The position numbers and the translations under genes were made by a program. DNA of 64,000 bases from Alitta virens (lineage: Eukaryota; Annelida; Polychaeta; Phyllodocida; Nereididae), in assembly GCA_932294295.1 (NCBI GenBank), contig OW028579.1:33243250-33307249 (forward strand), given 5' to 3'. Shown piece by piece: positions 25,886 to 37,150 of the stretch. How positions within the stretch are numbered: the first letter of the stretch is position 1; each line of letters opens with the position of its first letter. The notes beneath the pieces are model-generated. The model saw only the letters and a list, made by a program, of their open reading frames with translations. It did no database searches and had not been told where the DNA came from.

Positions 25886-26753
25886 ACATAATTTCCCACT
25901 ATCCACATACCCTGTGGTGGAGATGCCCCAATTAAGTTTAAGTATAATAATTCATCTATGACCAAACACCGTCCTGAGGAAAACTAATTTCCCAAGATAC
26001 TAGATAAAGTGGCTCGTATCGCCCAAACTGCCTGTAGGAGCATCCATTACAAGGGGCTATTACATGGAAATGACATTCTTCAAATCAAGTGAGCAACTTA
26101 ATCTTAAATTCATCAAGCTAAACCTGAATGTGTGTGTGCAAAACAGCGCAACAGGGGATCTTAGGCTTTATGTAAATTTAGCCAATGCTGGCAATATCCA
26201 TAGCAATGGCTTCGTTCCAGTGATAATAGAACTTAGGGAAATGGTAATTTTATTGGAATTACCAGCAGGGATCCCCTCTACGCTGTAGTAATCAGAATGA
26301 GCCCGTCATTAAGAAATATTATCTCAAGAAACTTCCAGCAGTCCACTTCCTTTGCAGAAACCCCCTCCAGTAAATTCCCCCATGAGGGTGCAGGAATGGG
26401 GCGGTCATTCTGAAGATTAAAGGAAGATTTTTCAAGAATAAAGGAAGATTTCACTAGAAGAAAGGAAGAATTTCACTGATATTGAACTGACAAAAGTGAT
26501 TTGAGTCACTATAGATATTTATTTATCTTATCTGTTCTTATCTGATTTGTTGTTTATATAAAAAGAATAACAGTATCTTGAAATTTCTGTAAAATTTGAT
26601 AAAATTTAAAACATTAGGTCATACAAAATTGCTTAAAAAAAATTAAAAAACAGTTTAATTTCTGGGATTTTTGATATACTCGAAAACAGGCTGCGTAGTT
26701 ACTGAGAAAGAATAATAGTAGTATTTTAAAGTTTCTGTAATATTTGTAGTTAT

Positions 26754-26808
26754 TAAACAGTATTAGAGACCATAATATGGTCCGAATTATGGTCTCTAAA
26801 ACTGTTTA
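26754..26808. other. Hairpin-forming inverted repeat, 23-nt arms
   Basis: Left arm 26754-26776 and right arm 26786-26808 pair at 22 of 23 positions around a 9-nt loop (26777-26785). The arms run from TAAACAGT to GAGACCATAAT. Shorter than a usual microRNA precursor; a MITE core or structural palindrome is equally possible. Confidence 0.8.
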
Positions 26809-27979
26809 TGAAAGACCGTTATCATCATGAATTGAAGAATCAATATAATATATTATGTTCAATGAAAAGTGAGCAACTAGACATGCACTTACCCGAGTTG
26901 GGGTTCTTTAGTCATACATAACAGCAATCAAACTGCATCAACCAATACAGCAACGTAATTAAGGGGTTGAAGTGACACTCCTATGAACATGAAAAACCAT
27001 AATTACTAAAATGTCTGATTTTGATCTTATAGTTATATTTATCCAAAAATGAATATTCTCTTACCTAATTGCCACTTTATCAATGCCCAAAGGTATAGCC
27101 TGAGAAAAGACCAGTATAACCTCTCTGGTCAGTGAATCGCATGAGAATGAATTTGGAAATTCCTGTGTGCCATTCCTGTTTTTTACAGAAACTTGTGAAC
27201 TACAAAACTACCTGCAGATAGTAGGAATTAAGTGACCCAGCAACTAGTGTTAAACACAAAAAAAAACACAGCAACTGTTTTGTATTTTCTTTATTAGATA
27301 TAAAACAACTGATATACATGTATAAATACATTAGATCCCATATACCTAAAGTTATACTGCAGCATATATTATACTGCAGCATTTGATTAAAAATAGGTTT
27401 ATACTGGTATATACAATCACTGGTATTCTGAGATAGGCCTGTGCCACTTTCCACTGGTAGATAACGTTTGACCACAAAATAAATAATCATCCCAATTAAA
27501 AAAACAATAAATAAGAAATAGGCACATATTTTGAATGCATAAACTGCATATATGATATATACCTAGGAATACAACAATTTTATACAATGCATGAATATGC
27601 GAAATATAAGAGTATTTGAAACACATGATATTATATTCTATTATTTGCAATCCTAAATCTAAATTCTTTTTCTGGTCAGCATTTCGGATATTGACCACTT
27701 TGTTCCCTTCAATCCAATTTCTTTTATCTCCTTTTCTGTCTGTCTCTCTATAGGCTTTTCTTGTCGGGCTACAAGTAGTAATTTGCTTTGTACTGTTGGT
27801 GTGGACTCCAATTCACTTATTTTAGCTGACTGAGGAAATAAAATAGGGCCACGCCCTCCTTTTCTTAATTTTCTCTTTTCTGACTTTAATTGAGATCTAA
27901 TTGTACATCAGAATCTCTATACTAACAAAACAATTCTCAACTAAAGTTGACGATCCCCTTTTTACTTTTTCTGCCTAAT

Positions 27980-28195
27980 AGACCGTCATGACGTAAGCAT
28001 AGCGTCATTTTACGCTTGATGTGACGTCACAGATGAAGCGTAAGACTGTTACGCGATAATTGCAACCTTTGAAGTTCGTAAAAAACAACGTGCCAGCCTC
28101 GCTTAGTATTTGTACGACGTCCTAGCGTAAAATTGCGCGTCATTGGAAACGTTACAGACCATTACGTGACGATTGTGACGTCACATGACGTCATC
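27980..28195. promoter_or_regulatory. CRE-like island with two TGACGTCA sites one helical turn apart
   Basis: TGACGTCA at 28022-28029, 28176-28183 and 28186-28193; the last two start exactly 10 bp apart. Also CATGACGTAAG, AGCGTCATT, GAAGCGTAAG, GCGCGTCATT and TTACGTGACG. The densest of the TGACG islands. Confidence 0.5.
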
Positions 28196-28538
28196 CTGCT
28201 CTTCCCTGACAATTTGCTTAACGCAGCTACAACACCGTGCCTAATAAGAATCAATTACAGTTAAGTGATTGCTTTGAGAGATAGGACAAGTTTACCCATG
28301 TACACACAAATGCTAACAGCCATATTCTGAATCTATGGAAAGATTAGAACAAGCTTTTATGGATAGATTAAGTGTGATGGTATGTTAGTTAACCACCCAT
28401 CCATTCAATAGAAAATGATAATTCTGTAACTTCATTTACATTATAGAAATCAGAATTAATACTGTTTAATATTTAGTTTTTTGTTTTGTTTGTTTTTTTG
28501 CCGCGTCCCAAATCTGTAGCAACAAAGTCAACAAAAAG

Positions 28539-28726
28539 CTCTCCTCTCCTCTCCTCTCCTCTCCTCTCCTCTCCTCTCCTCTCCTCTCCTCTCCTCTCCT
28601 CTCCTCTCCTCTCCTCTCCTCTCCTCTCCTCTCCTCTCCTCTCCTCTCCTCTCCTCTCCTCTCCTCTCCTCTCCTCTCCTCTCCTCTCCTCTCCTCTCCT
28701 CTCCTCTCCTCTCCTCTCCTCTCCTC
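28539..28726. repeat. (CTCCT)n pentanucleotide array
   Basis: About 188 bp of uninterrupted CTCCT, some 37 units. The same motif on the other strand forms the array at 51318-51496. Leu/Ser- and Glu/Arg-rich frames are artefacts. Confidence 0.98.
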
Positions 28727-29035
28727 ACTAGATGGCATGTGTTTCCCATTTGAAAGCGCGGTAAATTTGAAACCAGGGCGCCAACAAGATTAAAAGCCAA
28801 TTTGTGTCATTAGATTAACACGAAATTCAGTCTGAGCCATATGTAACGTATACCATAACACGTGTATTGGCTTGGAACCCTAAGCCAGGCTATAAGAGTG
28901 TCTACTGTCAGAATGGGGGTATCATATGTATGACAAGTGCCAAATGTCAGAATTTGTCTTTCTGATTAAATGTGTCACAACGGACGCATGCTATTTAGAT
29001 TAGAGGCAATTGTTGACGACATGTGAGTTTAAATT

Positions 29036-29135
29036 CTTTCTCTCTTTCTTTTTTCTTTCTATCTTTCTTTCTTTCTATCTTTTTTTCTTTCGTTATTTCT
29101 TATCTCTTTATTTCTTCTCTCTTTCTTTCTTTCTT

Positions 29136-29201
<66 letters not shown>
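29036..29201. repeat. (CTTT)n pyrimidine tract
   Basis: Imperfect then perfect CTTT array, about 165 bp, all pyrimidine on the plus strand except a few A/G. The overlapping 115- and 120-codon frames are low-complexity. Confidence 0.95.
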
Positions 29202-29647
29202 GTACTTAAATTGTTTTCTTTTACAAGTCATCAATTTCACAAAATGTTTAATTTATTTGTATTTATGTATTTCAAAAGCTTTGTCTTGCATATACTATGC
29301 CCTCAATATCATGCCCTCGATATGTGTGGAATTCATTTCCATGTTGATGGATTTTGATGAGAGAGCAGAGTTTCCTTATGTGTGAATAAGCTGTAATTAC
29401 AAGTGTGCCATCACAACCATGACCCAATCATGTGTAATCAAAATGTGTAATCAAAATCAATAATCAGGTGTGTTTATGCATGCGAATTTCGTGGTAGGTG
29501 AAAGTAGAACAACCCACTTTGTTGAGGGTACCTTTGAAAATGTGTCGTTTCCATTTGTGACGTTTTGGCCCGAGGACGTTCTGACCACAACTTCTCGCTG
29601 AACGAACATCACCAGTCCTCTATTAAAGGTGGGGTGTTCTTATGATC

Positions 29648-29728
29648 ATGACGCTGATTACGTCATCAAAGGGAGACTGCTGCGTCATTACGCTCTGAGT
29701 GACGTCATTAGGTGAGCAGATGACGTCA
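29648..29728. promoter_or_regulatory. CRE-like island with two TGACGTCA sites
   Basis: TGACGTCA at 29700-29707 and 29721-29728, with CATGACGCTG, TTACGTCATC and CTGCGTCATTACGCTC before them. Confidence 0.45.
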
Positions 29729-30489
29729 TAACTATGCCTACCTGGCTCTTGGCGTAAGTTCACAGAAGTCCACAGAAGTCTATGGCCAGTTCACACTTTG
29801 GGGTGACGAATTTGTGTCATCATCAAAACTATGAGTGTTATATTCCTTCTTGTGGGTACCAATAGTAATTATTACTCAGGGATGACCCATATGAATGTTA
29901 AAGGGGGCCAATTTGCATCAGTTATTTGGGCCATATGTAGTTCACCTCCCCTGCCTATAATTTACATCCATAATTCACCAATAACAAATTTGCCACACGC
30001 TGTTATTGTAATGTGAGTCTTTGAAGTACGGCCAAGAGCAGAAGAAATGAGAGGAAATGAAAGGGAAGTTCATTCCATTTGGAGAGATGAGGGAAAGGAA
30101 ATTAGTCAAGGAGGAAAGGTGTTCATGTGAAATTCCCTTAAAGACACAAATATTATTAGATATTAAACGCAGCTGTAACAAAGGATGTACATAGGAAATA
30201 CAAGTATTAATATTAAATGAAGAGCAATGGCTTTTCATTTATGCAGTTATCACAAGGATAAATGTATCATTTGGGGATTTGTACTAATAATTAGCAGTTT
30301 TTATGATAATTATTTATATTCATGCTGTTCATCGGCTGGAGTTTTCTGTGTCTAAATATTTAAATTACATTTACAAGTGTCTGTGATTTCAAATCTAATG
30401 TAGACAATCTAATTTATGAAAATAACTCACACCAAATCTATATACAATATGGAAACACAGCTTTGACAACAATTAAATTTACAAGAACA

Positions 30490-30526
30490 TTCCAATAGCG
30501 GCCATATTGCAAGATGGCCACTGGAA
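30490..30526. promoter_or_regulatory. Palindrome with paired YY1-like cores
   Basis: GCGGCCATATTGCAAGATGG is the centre of an imperfect palindrome with TTCCA/TGGAA outer arms. A similar element, GCGGCCATTTTTCAAAATGG, lies at 31300-31319. Confidence 0.35.
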
Positions 30527-31489
30527 TAACTGATTACATATTGTTTGGTTAGAATGAATAAAAATAACATAATTAATAAAAACAAATCAATATACATCGT
30601 ATGCCAATTAATTACAGCTTTAGATTTCTGTAATTCTCAAAACCCATAGACTCATGACTTCAAGATAACAACTTAACCTACCACAGCTATATATAATTTA
30701 ACCCCACAATAAAACTATTATCTTACATTGCTTAATTAATAATTACTCCAATGTCATTTATGGTCCATCCCACAATGTTTTATTTCACATTAGAGTGCTC
30801 CGCCCAAAGTGTGCAACTAATCTGCAACAACTGAGTGTGGAAATTGTTATCTGATACCCTCCATGGTCTAGTATGTTACCCTATCTCTGCAAATCGTTGC
30901 CAAATAGGTGCAAATTATAGGGGGTTGGTACATCTTCATTATGAGGAAAATACTTTTGACAGTATGTAAGCAAGAATTAGCTGCTTTAGTCCTAGCATAC
31001 TTCCTGTCTGGTGATATTTTATTAGGTTTTTTTAAATATTTTTTTTTATATTTTTTTTAGGGGTCTATATTTGTGTGATGGGCCTTACGAATGATGCCAT
31101 TGGATAGATGTTGCTTTAAAAAATATATAAATTGTAACCATTCAACAAACTCACTGAAAGACGAAACACCAGTGGTCTGTAATTAAACATATTTCGTAAT
31201 TATTCCCTGATATATTTTGTCAATAAAACTGTAGCTTTTTTTTATATATATTCGTAATTTACAATCCGCATTATTACAAGCAATTGTATGCACAGTATGG
31301 CGGCCATTTTTCAAAATGGTGGTTGGAACGTCCATGATATATACCCAAATAATGTTATGTCAATTTTATTAAATTATGAAATCATATTTTTACTTTAAAA
31401 CCCACTTATTCTTTTGGTAAACAGGCAGGTCGCCTCTCCTTATGTAGCCAAAAATACACAAAAGGCCAGAGATAGAATAACCTGTATGT

Positions 31490-31725
31490 CAGTTTCTTTT
31501 TGGCCGATTTGACGGGTCTATAATCGTGTCAGTACCTTCTCATTCGATCCGGTGTTTATTTAACCAACGATGTCAGTCAGTAGACAAAGCGGCCACAACC
31601 CGATCCGTCCAATAAAAGAGGGCGAGGTTTTGTCCTTTGTGGACAATTTGACCAAAGAACAATGGCCAGTGTCCTCTTTCCCATAACCTGAAATTATCGA
31701 GGCCCACGTGAGTTTGGTTATGGGG
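31490..31725. promoter_or_regulatory. Candidate enhancer-like GC-richer block
   Basis: Contains CCTTTGTGG and ACCAAAG (TCF-like), GAACAATGGCC (SOX-like), CCAATAAAAG and CCCACGTGAG (E-box), and lacks simple repeats. Conservation is the deciding test; motif content alone is weak. Confidence 0.25.
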
Positions 31726-32564
31726 GTAAAAAGGTATCTGGTTGTCCATTGGTTGTCAGTTGGTTGTCATTTGGTTGTCAACAGTTTCCTGTTTGCCCCT
31801 CTCTACTATTTTTGGCAATATTCTCTCGTTTTTGTAATGCAGGAAGAATTGCAGACAAAAGATAAAGATATTAAGTTGCCCTGATAAGAAAAATAACACT
31901 GAAGACAGTAAAAACAGCCTACACACTAACAGCAAGACAGCTATAGATAAGCCAGAGAAAAGATAGGTACTATAATGTATGTCCATCTCACAGAGTAACA
32001 ATACTATTTCTCCTCTTCGACCCATCTCTCACTAACTCATATTTTTCGTAAAACCATATCATACTTTATAGGTGCAGGGTTAGGCCTAAATGAATATTTT
32101 TATCTCGTAGTTTCAGTAATGCCATAATTTAGACCAGTGTATAGCCATTTCCGTTTCTCAAAGAATAAAAAATTTTCCAACACTGAGAAAGTGCTGTCAA
32201 CCTCATTTCCCATCCTTTAGTGTCTCTTATTATGACGTCACAATAACGCTGCTATCAACACGACTTTTGACGTTGTAGACACGTGTCAACCATGTTAGCC
32301 ACAGGGTCAAAAATGACCTTTAACACAGAGCTACAAAACGGACAAGAGTCCAACAAAAAGGGGCATGTACCCCCTGCATACAAAAGCAATGATGCTGGTC
32401 TTGTGCTGAGAAGTGATGTTATCTTTCAAAAACTACTGGTTTACAGCAAGATATGATTGGTGTATACAGTGTGGATGGGATTATATTGAATAAAAAATGT
32501 TAGCATTTCAATTTAAACAGTGCATCTTAAAAAAAACTTTTTCAAGCTCGCCGAATGCAGAGAG

Positions 32565-32866
32565 ACAGTTAGTTTAATTCAAATTGGCCTGTCAAATTGA
32601 ACCTAGACAAAGCAACACAACTTATGCTATACGATACTACCTGCCACTAACCAGAACTGTCTGGCTATAGCTGGCTACTAAAAGGCTGATCTAAAAGTAC
32701 ATGCAGCACCATATCAGATAAATTTCACACTTTTACCAAGGTTTTTATTGTTTTGGTGTCAGCCGACTTTAAGCTAGGTGTAGCTTGCGTTAGCCAGTTA
32801 TAGCTACAGCCAGGAATAGGTCGCTACAGATGTCTAGGGTCAACCATATTTTATAGAACTAACTGT
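32565..32866. mobile_element. MITE with 10-bp terminal inverted repeats, copy 1
   Basis: Begins ACAGTTAGTT (32565-32574) and ends AACTAACTGT (32857-32866), perfect inverses. Blocks shared with copy 2 include AACCTAGACAAAGC, CTGGCTATAGCTGGCTACT, ATCTAAAAGTACA, AGCCGACT, TAGCCAGTTATAGCTACA and ACCATATTTTAT. Non-coding, with internal symmetry (CTGGCTATAGC against the later TAGCCAGTTATAGC), as expected of a non-autonomous DNA transposon. Superfamily not assigned. Confidence 0.8.
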
Positions 32867-32927
32867 ATATCCTATGCTGGTGGTTAGGCTCCAATAAACT
32901 GAATAACATGCATATTTGCTTATCCAG

Positions 32928-33077
32928 GATCTGACCTTGGACAACTGGAGAGTGCCTGATCTGACCTTGGACAACTGGAGAGTGCCTGATCTGACCTTGG
33001 ACAACTGGAGAGTGCCTGATCTGACCTTGGACAATTGGAGAGTGCTTGATCTGACCTTGGACAATTGGAGAGTGCTT
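32928..33077. repeat. 30-bp minisatellite, five units
   Basis: Five units of GATCTGACCTTGGACAACTG plus GAGAGTGCCT, with the last two carrying matching substitutions (ACAATTGG, TGCTT). Because 30 is divisible by 3, frames stay open on both strands. A single diverged relative lies at 33870-33894. Not CRISPR: there are no spacers. Confidence 0.97.
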
Positions 33078-34033
33078 GATCTAACATCACCTGAGAGTCT
33101 AATTCTGCAATACATGGTATCATCCGCAATGACAGTCTGCATAGTATTATTTCCATTGAGGAAAGGCTATATAGTGTCTGTTCAACTTCTAACTCCGTTT
33201 TGAAAAATATCTTCTAAATTTGTGTGGTCTTACCTTTGATTTCCAAAATAGATTTATTTGATTTTTTGTCAAAGAAATGCATTAGTTAACTTTTTGGCCA
33301 CTATCTTTAGACATATTCTGCAATAAGAAACCAGCCAATTTCGACATATATTACCAGTTTATTATCAAATCCAGATTTTTGTTCTGTTCCGTTTAATAAG
33401 TATTATTAAGTACTTCAGATTTAATTGAACATCTTCTTTGAAGTCGAATTGAACTTATTTTGTATCAGTTTACAATCAGCTATATATGAAAAGATTTGTT
33501 GCGGCTTAATTTATATCTCACCAAATACAGTTCATGTTTTTACACATTTTCATTTTTTATCATATGTTGCGAAAATTGTCTCCAAGTCAGGAGCAATTTT
33601 ATGATTATATAAAACGACATTTTATTTAAAATTTCAGATCGAGTGTAAATACCCTGCGGGCCAAAAGTTAGTATGAAATAATTTTATTTGCGTTGACTTC
33701 ACACAGTGTATATATGCACATGTGGATGGGTATATGTAAAGTTGCCCTGGGCTATTTTGAATCTGTCTTTAACTGTAAGTGTCCCGTTTCAAATTGACTT
33801 TTTCTTTCACTATTCTTTTGAAGAGAAAAAGCTTTTGAAAGAAATTACCATAGACCACCTGTTAGCCAAGACCTGACCACGGACGACTGGAAGTAATTTT
33901 CCTCAAGACATGTGATTTAGAAATCTATATTAATAGCCACGAGTTAAACGGTTGGCTGGTCAATCGTTTTTGGGCCTAAATTGGTCTATATGCTGGCGTC
34001 TTACTTTTACTGTGACTGCAAGATGGCCTATGT

Positions 34034-34305
34034 GTGTGACTGGCTGGCTGACTGGCTGGCTGGCTGGTTAGTTGGCGGACTTACTGACTGACAGACTGAC
34101 TGGCAAACTAACTGACTGACTGGCTGGCTGGTTAGTTGGTTGACTGACAGACTGATTGATTGACTGACTGATTAACTGACTGACTGACTGACTGGCTGGC
34201 TGACTGACTGGCTGGCTGACTGACTAACTGACTGGCTGGTTAGTTGGCTGACTGATTTACTGACTGACTGACTGACTGACTGATTGACTGATTGACTGTT
34301 TGACT
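34034..34305. repeat. (GACT)n/(GGCT)n microsatellite
   Basis: About 270 bp of GACT/GGCT/GATT variants. Confidence 0.93.
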
Positions 34306-34939
34306 GACTAGCCATGCTGCAGACTGAATGAATGATTCCAGATAATGAAGTAACTTGTGATGTAGTGTGCATGACTTGTGATCACATTCATGTAAAAAAA
34401 ACAAACAATTGCAGCAGTTACTAATATTTACTACCGACAAATGCCAAAATACAGGCAATTAAAATTTTTAGTTTTTCTCCACACATTCATTTATATGTTT
34501 AAAATCTTCATTTTTGTAGTACGTTGTGAATTAATTTTATAAGTAAACCGTCAAATATTCTCAAAAACTTTGCATTTTGGCTTGAAAATTGTTGGAACAT
34601 TTTATCCCATTGCAACCAAATTTGACTCATCTCAACACAATATCAAATTGTCCAGTTGAACACACTCATCTAGACTTCAGATTTGATTGCACTAATGACT
34701 TGTATTTTCTTTTTCCTTTCTTTCTTTTTTCTTTCGTCTGTCTTTCCACTTTCTTTCTCTTTCTGAGCAAGACATTTGGTTTGCTGAGCTTGTCCTTTAA
34801 TGTGGAACGCACTCTGTGATCTATGGCGGAGAGATTGGCAACTAACCCAACTCATTTTGCCCCATTGAGCCCCACTAAGCCCCTATGATTTGATGGTAAA
34901 CACACGTCAGGCTAGCAGGCTGAGAAACTCACAAATTGA

Positions 34940-34955
34940 GGGGGGGGGGGGGGGG
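34940..34955. repeat. Poly(G), 16 bases
   Basis: Uninterrupted G run. Confidence 0.95.
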
Positions 34956-36715
34956 TGTGATTTGTGCTTCTGTTTCTTGATTTCTTTGTACAAATGTAAT
35001 TGCTGTGATTTTCTATTTTCCGTTTTTTTCTTTCTTTCTTTTTTCCTAGTTTTCATTGAGGGTTCTAGATTGGGTAGATAGTGTACACTAGACATTCACT
35101 TATAAAGTAAACATTTTTTATTCAAATATAATTTGTATGAGTTACACCATGTATAATTTTTATGGACAGTATCATGTCGCAAACATCAATACATTAAAGT
35201 TCGACAAAACATGAGTACACTGTAAATTAAAAACAAATTAAAATAAATAAATAAAAATTCACTAAAAGAAGAGAAAAAATACAAATAAATTAAGCAATGG
35301 TTCTAGCCACCTAGTGAAAGTTATGTACATAGATGATTATAGTCAACACCATATCAGCAATTATTCTATGTACTATATAATGTTTTTTTTCACACACACC
35401 ATCAGCACACGTGTTGCCTAAATGGGCCATTTAAACCAATATAAAATGACCAATTACAATGATTTAAATTGAATATACATAGGCTTTATGTATATATACA
35501 TACTTGCTATCCATTCCTAATCCCTGTCATTCATAAAAATCTGACTGTTTTGCTCACATAACTGAGCTGTTTGAATTTTGTGAGATTATATGATAATCAA
35601 TATCTCAGCTATGAAACAACTCTCATATATATTACAGCCCATGTTTTTGTATGTGGGATGAAATATTCATAACCTTTTTTGTTCATTCGATCCATTTCGG
35701 ACAAATTGTATCAAATTTTTAACTAAAAGTTGTCAATGGAAGTCACATTTCATATATAGAACTCTTCCACCTGGATTCTTGATTTCGAAATTTCTCAACA
35801 GTTTTGAATTCCATATTCCTCATAATTTCCCCAAATTCCACCAGTAACCACAGTCATAACCAGTAACACAATCCGCTAGACCTCTAACATTACAACTAAA
35901 TGAAAGAAATTCAGGTAACCATGACAACCTGGGGGACATAAAGGTCAAGGGTTAATACGACCTTTGGTTGTGAATGAATATACAGGCTGTAATGGGGCAT
36001 AAGTCACAAATTCAAGGGTCAAAAGAAACTGGCAAAAATGACCACTTGACCACAACTGAAAGTGGATAGGATAACAAATCATGTCTGGTCTCTTGTCAGT
36101 GGTCAGTGAGTGGTCAGTGAGTGACCAGTAAGTTCGCTGGACTGGAAGGGAGTGAAAGAGACATCCCTCAGCCAGTGTTAGTGCAGGTTAACATCTTGAT
36201 AAGAACATTCATTGTGGATTGTGTATACACTGTATTTCTATATCTGCCTTTTAAAATCATTATTTCATGTTATGGTATGTATACATCCACTAGATGTTCA
36301 GAAACAGACTAAAAAGTGAGGTTAAATAATTATTTAAACTTTGCCAATTTTAAGTTAAAAGATTGTTAATTTGTAGTGAAGAAAAATATCAAGAAAAAAA
36401 GAGTTATTCTACAATTAGTACAGATGTATCATACAACTATTACAATAAATTCCAAGTAATATTTTAGTAACTTATGGCTTGGTAAAATAACCAGCATTGT
36501 TTTGGTAATTTTGTACTAAGTAGGCCTACTTTATTTTTATTGCCTTAGTTTTCTTTTTTGGTTTGGTATAAAATGTAAAACAATATTATTGCTGCAACAA
36601 TATTGTATGTGAAGAATGGATAATATAATCATTAATGATATTACGTCACAGTTTTGATCATCTGTTACATGTATACCAAATATACATATGTATGTAGCCA
36701 GATGATTATATACTT

Positions 36716-36750
36716 CTGTTGCAGATGTAATGATGAGATGCTTAACCCAT
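36716..36750 (+). repeat. Dispersed repeat core fragment (CAGACGTAATGATGAGAT family)
   Basis: TTGCAGATGTAATGATGAGATG matches the family core; flanks are diverged. Confidence 0.5.
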
Positions 36751-36797
36751 GAGAGAAATACACCGTATATATAGCCTAAGTCAAGCTTATAATGCTT

Positions 36798-37150
36798 AGA
36801 GTTAGTTTCATTAAAAACGGCCTGTTAAATTAAACCTAGACAAAGCTAGACAACTTCTGCTGTATCGTCCTACCTGCCATCCGGATAGCGTTCCAAATCG
36901 GCCCTGCATCGTTTCCACTAAACTATCTGGCTATAGCTGGCTACTCAAAGCTGGATCTAAAAGTACACATTTATATTACATTGGATAAATCCTTACATTT
37001 AAGAAGGTTTATGTTTTTTTATGGTGTAAGGTGTAAGCCGACTATTAGCTAGAAGTAGACAGAAGCAGTTGGCTTTAGCCAGTTATAGCTACAATCGGGA
37101 ATAGGTTGCTACAGCTGTCTAGAGTGACCATATTTTATGAACCTAACTGT
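36798..37150. mobile_element. MITE with terminal inverted repeats, copy 2
   Basis: Same family and orientation as 32565-32866, about 4.2 kb away. The ends are AGAGTTAGTT and CTAACTGT, so the left end has one change. It has about 35 bp absent from copy 1 (near 36876-36915, CCGGATAGCG onward), so one copy has an indel. Internal blocks are in the same order. Confidence 0.8.

Larger units (their letters stand above)
23511..27979. other. Gene-free stretch
   Basis: No gene recognised. 26130-26290 is a GC-richer block with GGTAATT/AATTACC inverted homeodomain-like sites; the 74-codon frame over it (26064-26288) has no recognisable domain. 27797-27809 carries TGGTGTGGACTCC, the tail word of the dispersed repeat family. 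Confidence 0.6.
28729..32564. other. Gene-free stretch
   Basis: No gene recognised apart from the listed arrays and islands. Long AT-rich segments (30120-31260) carry no repeat I could identify. One TGACGTCA lies at 32233-32240. Confidence 0.6.

Noticed and set aside
28466..28800. Glu/Arg- and Ser/Leu-rich open frames
   Set aside because: They are the CTCCT pentanucleotide array, open in all frames because the motif has no stop.
29010..29385. 115- and 120-codon Phe/Leu/Ser frames
   Set aside because: Translation of the CTTT tract with short AT-rich ends.
32840..33203. Decapeptide-repeat proteins on both strands, or a CRISPR-like array
   Set aside because: A direct 30-bp minisatellite with no spacers; frames stay open only because the unit length is divisible by three.
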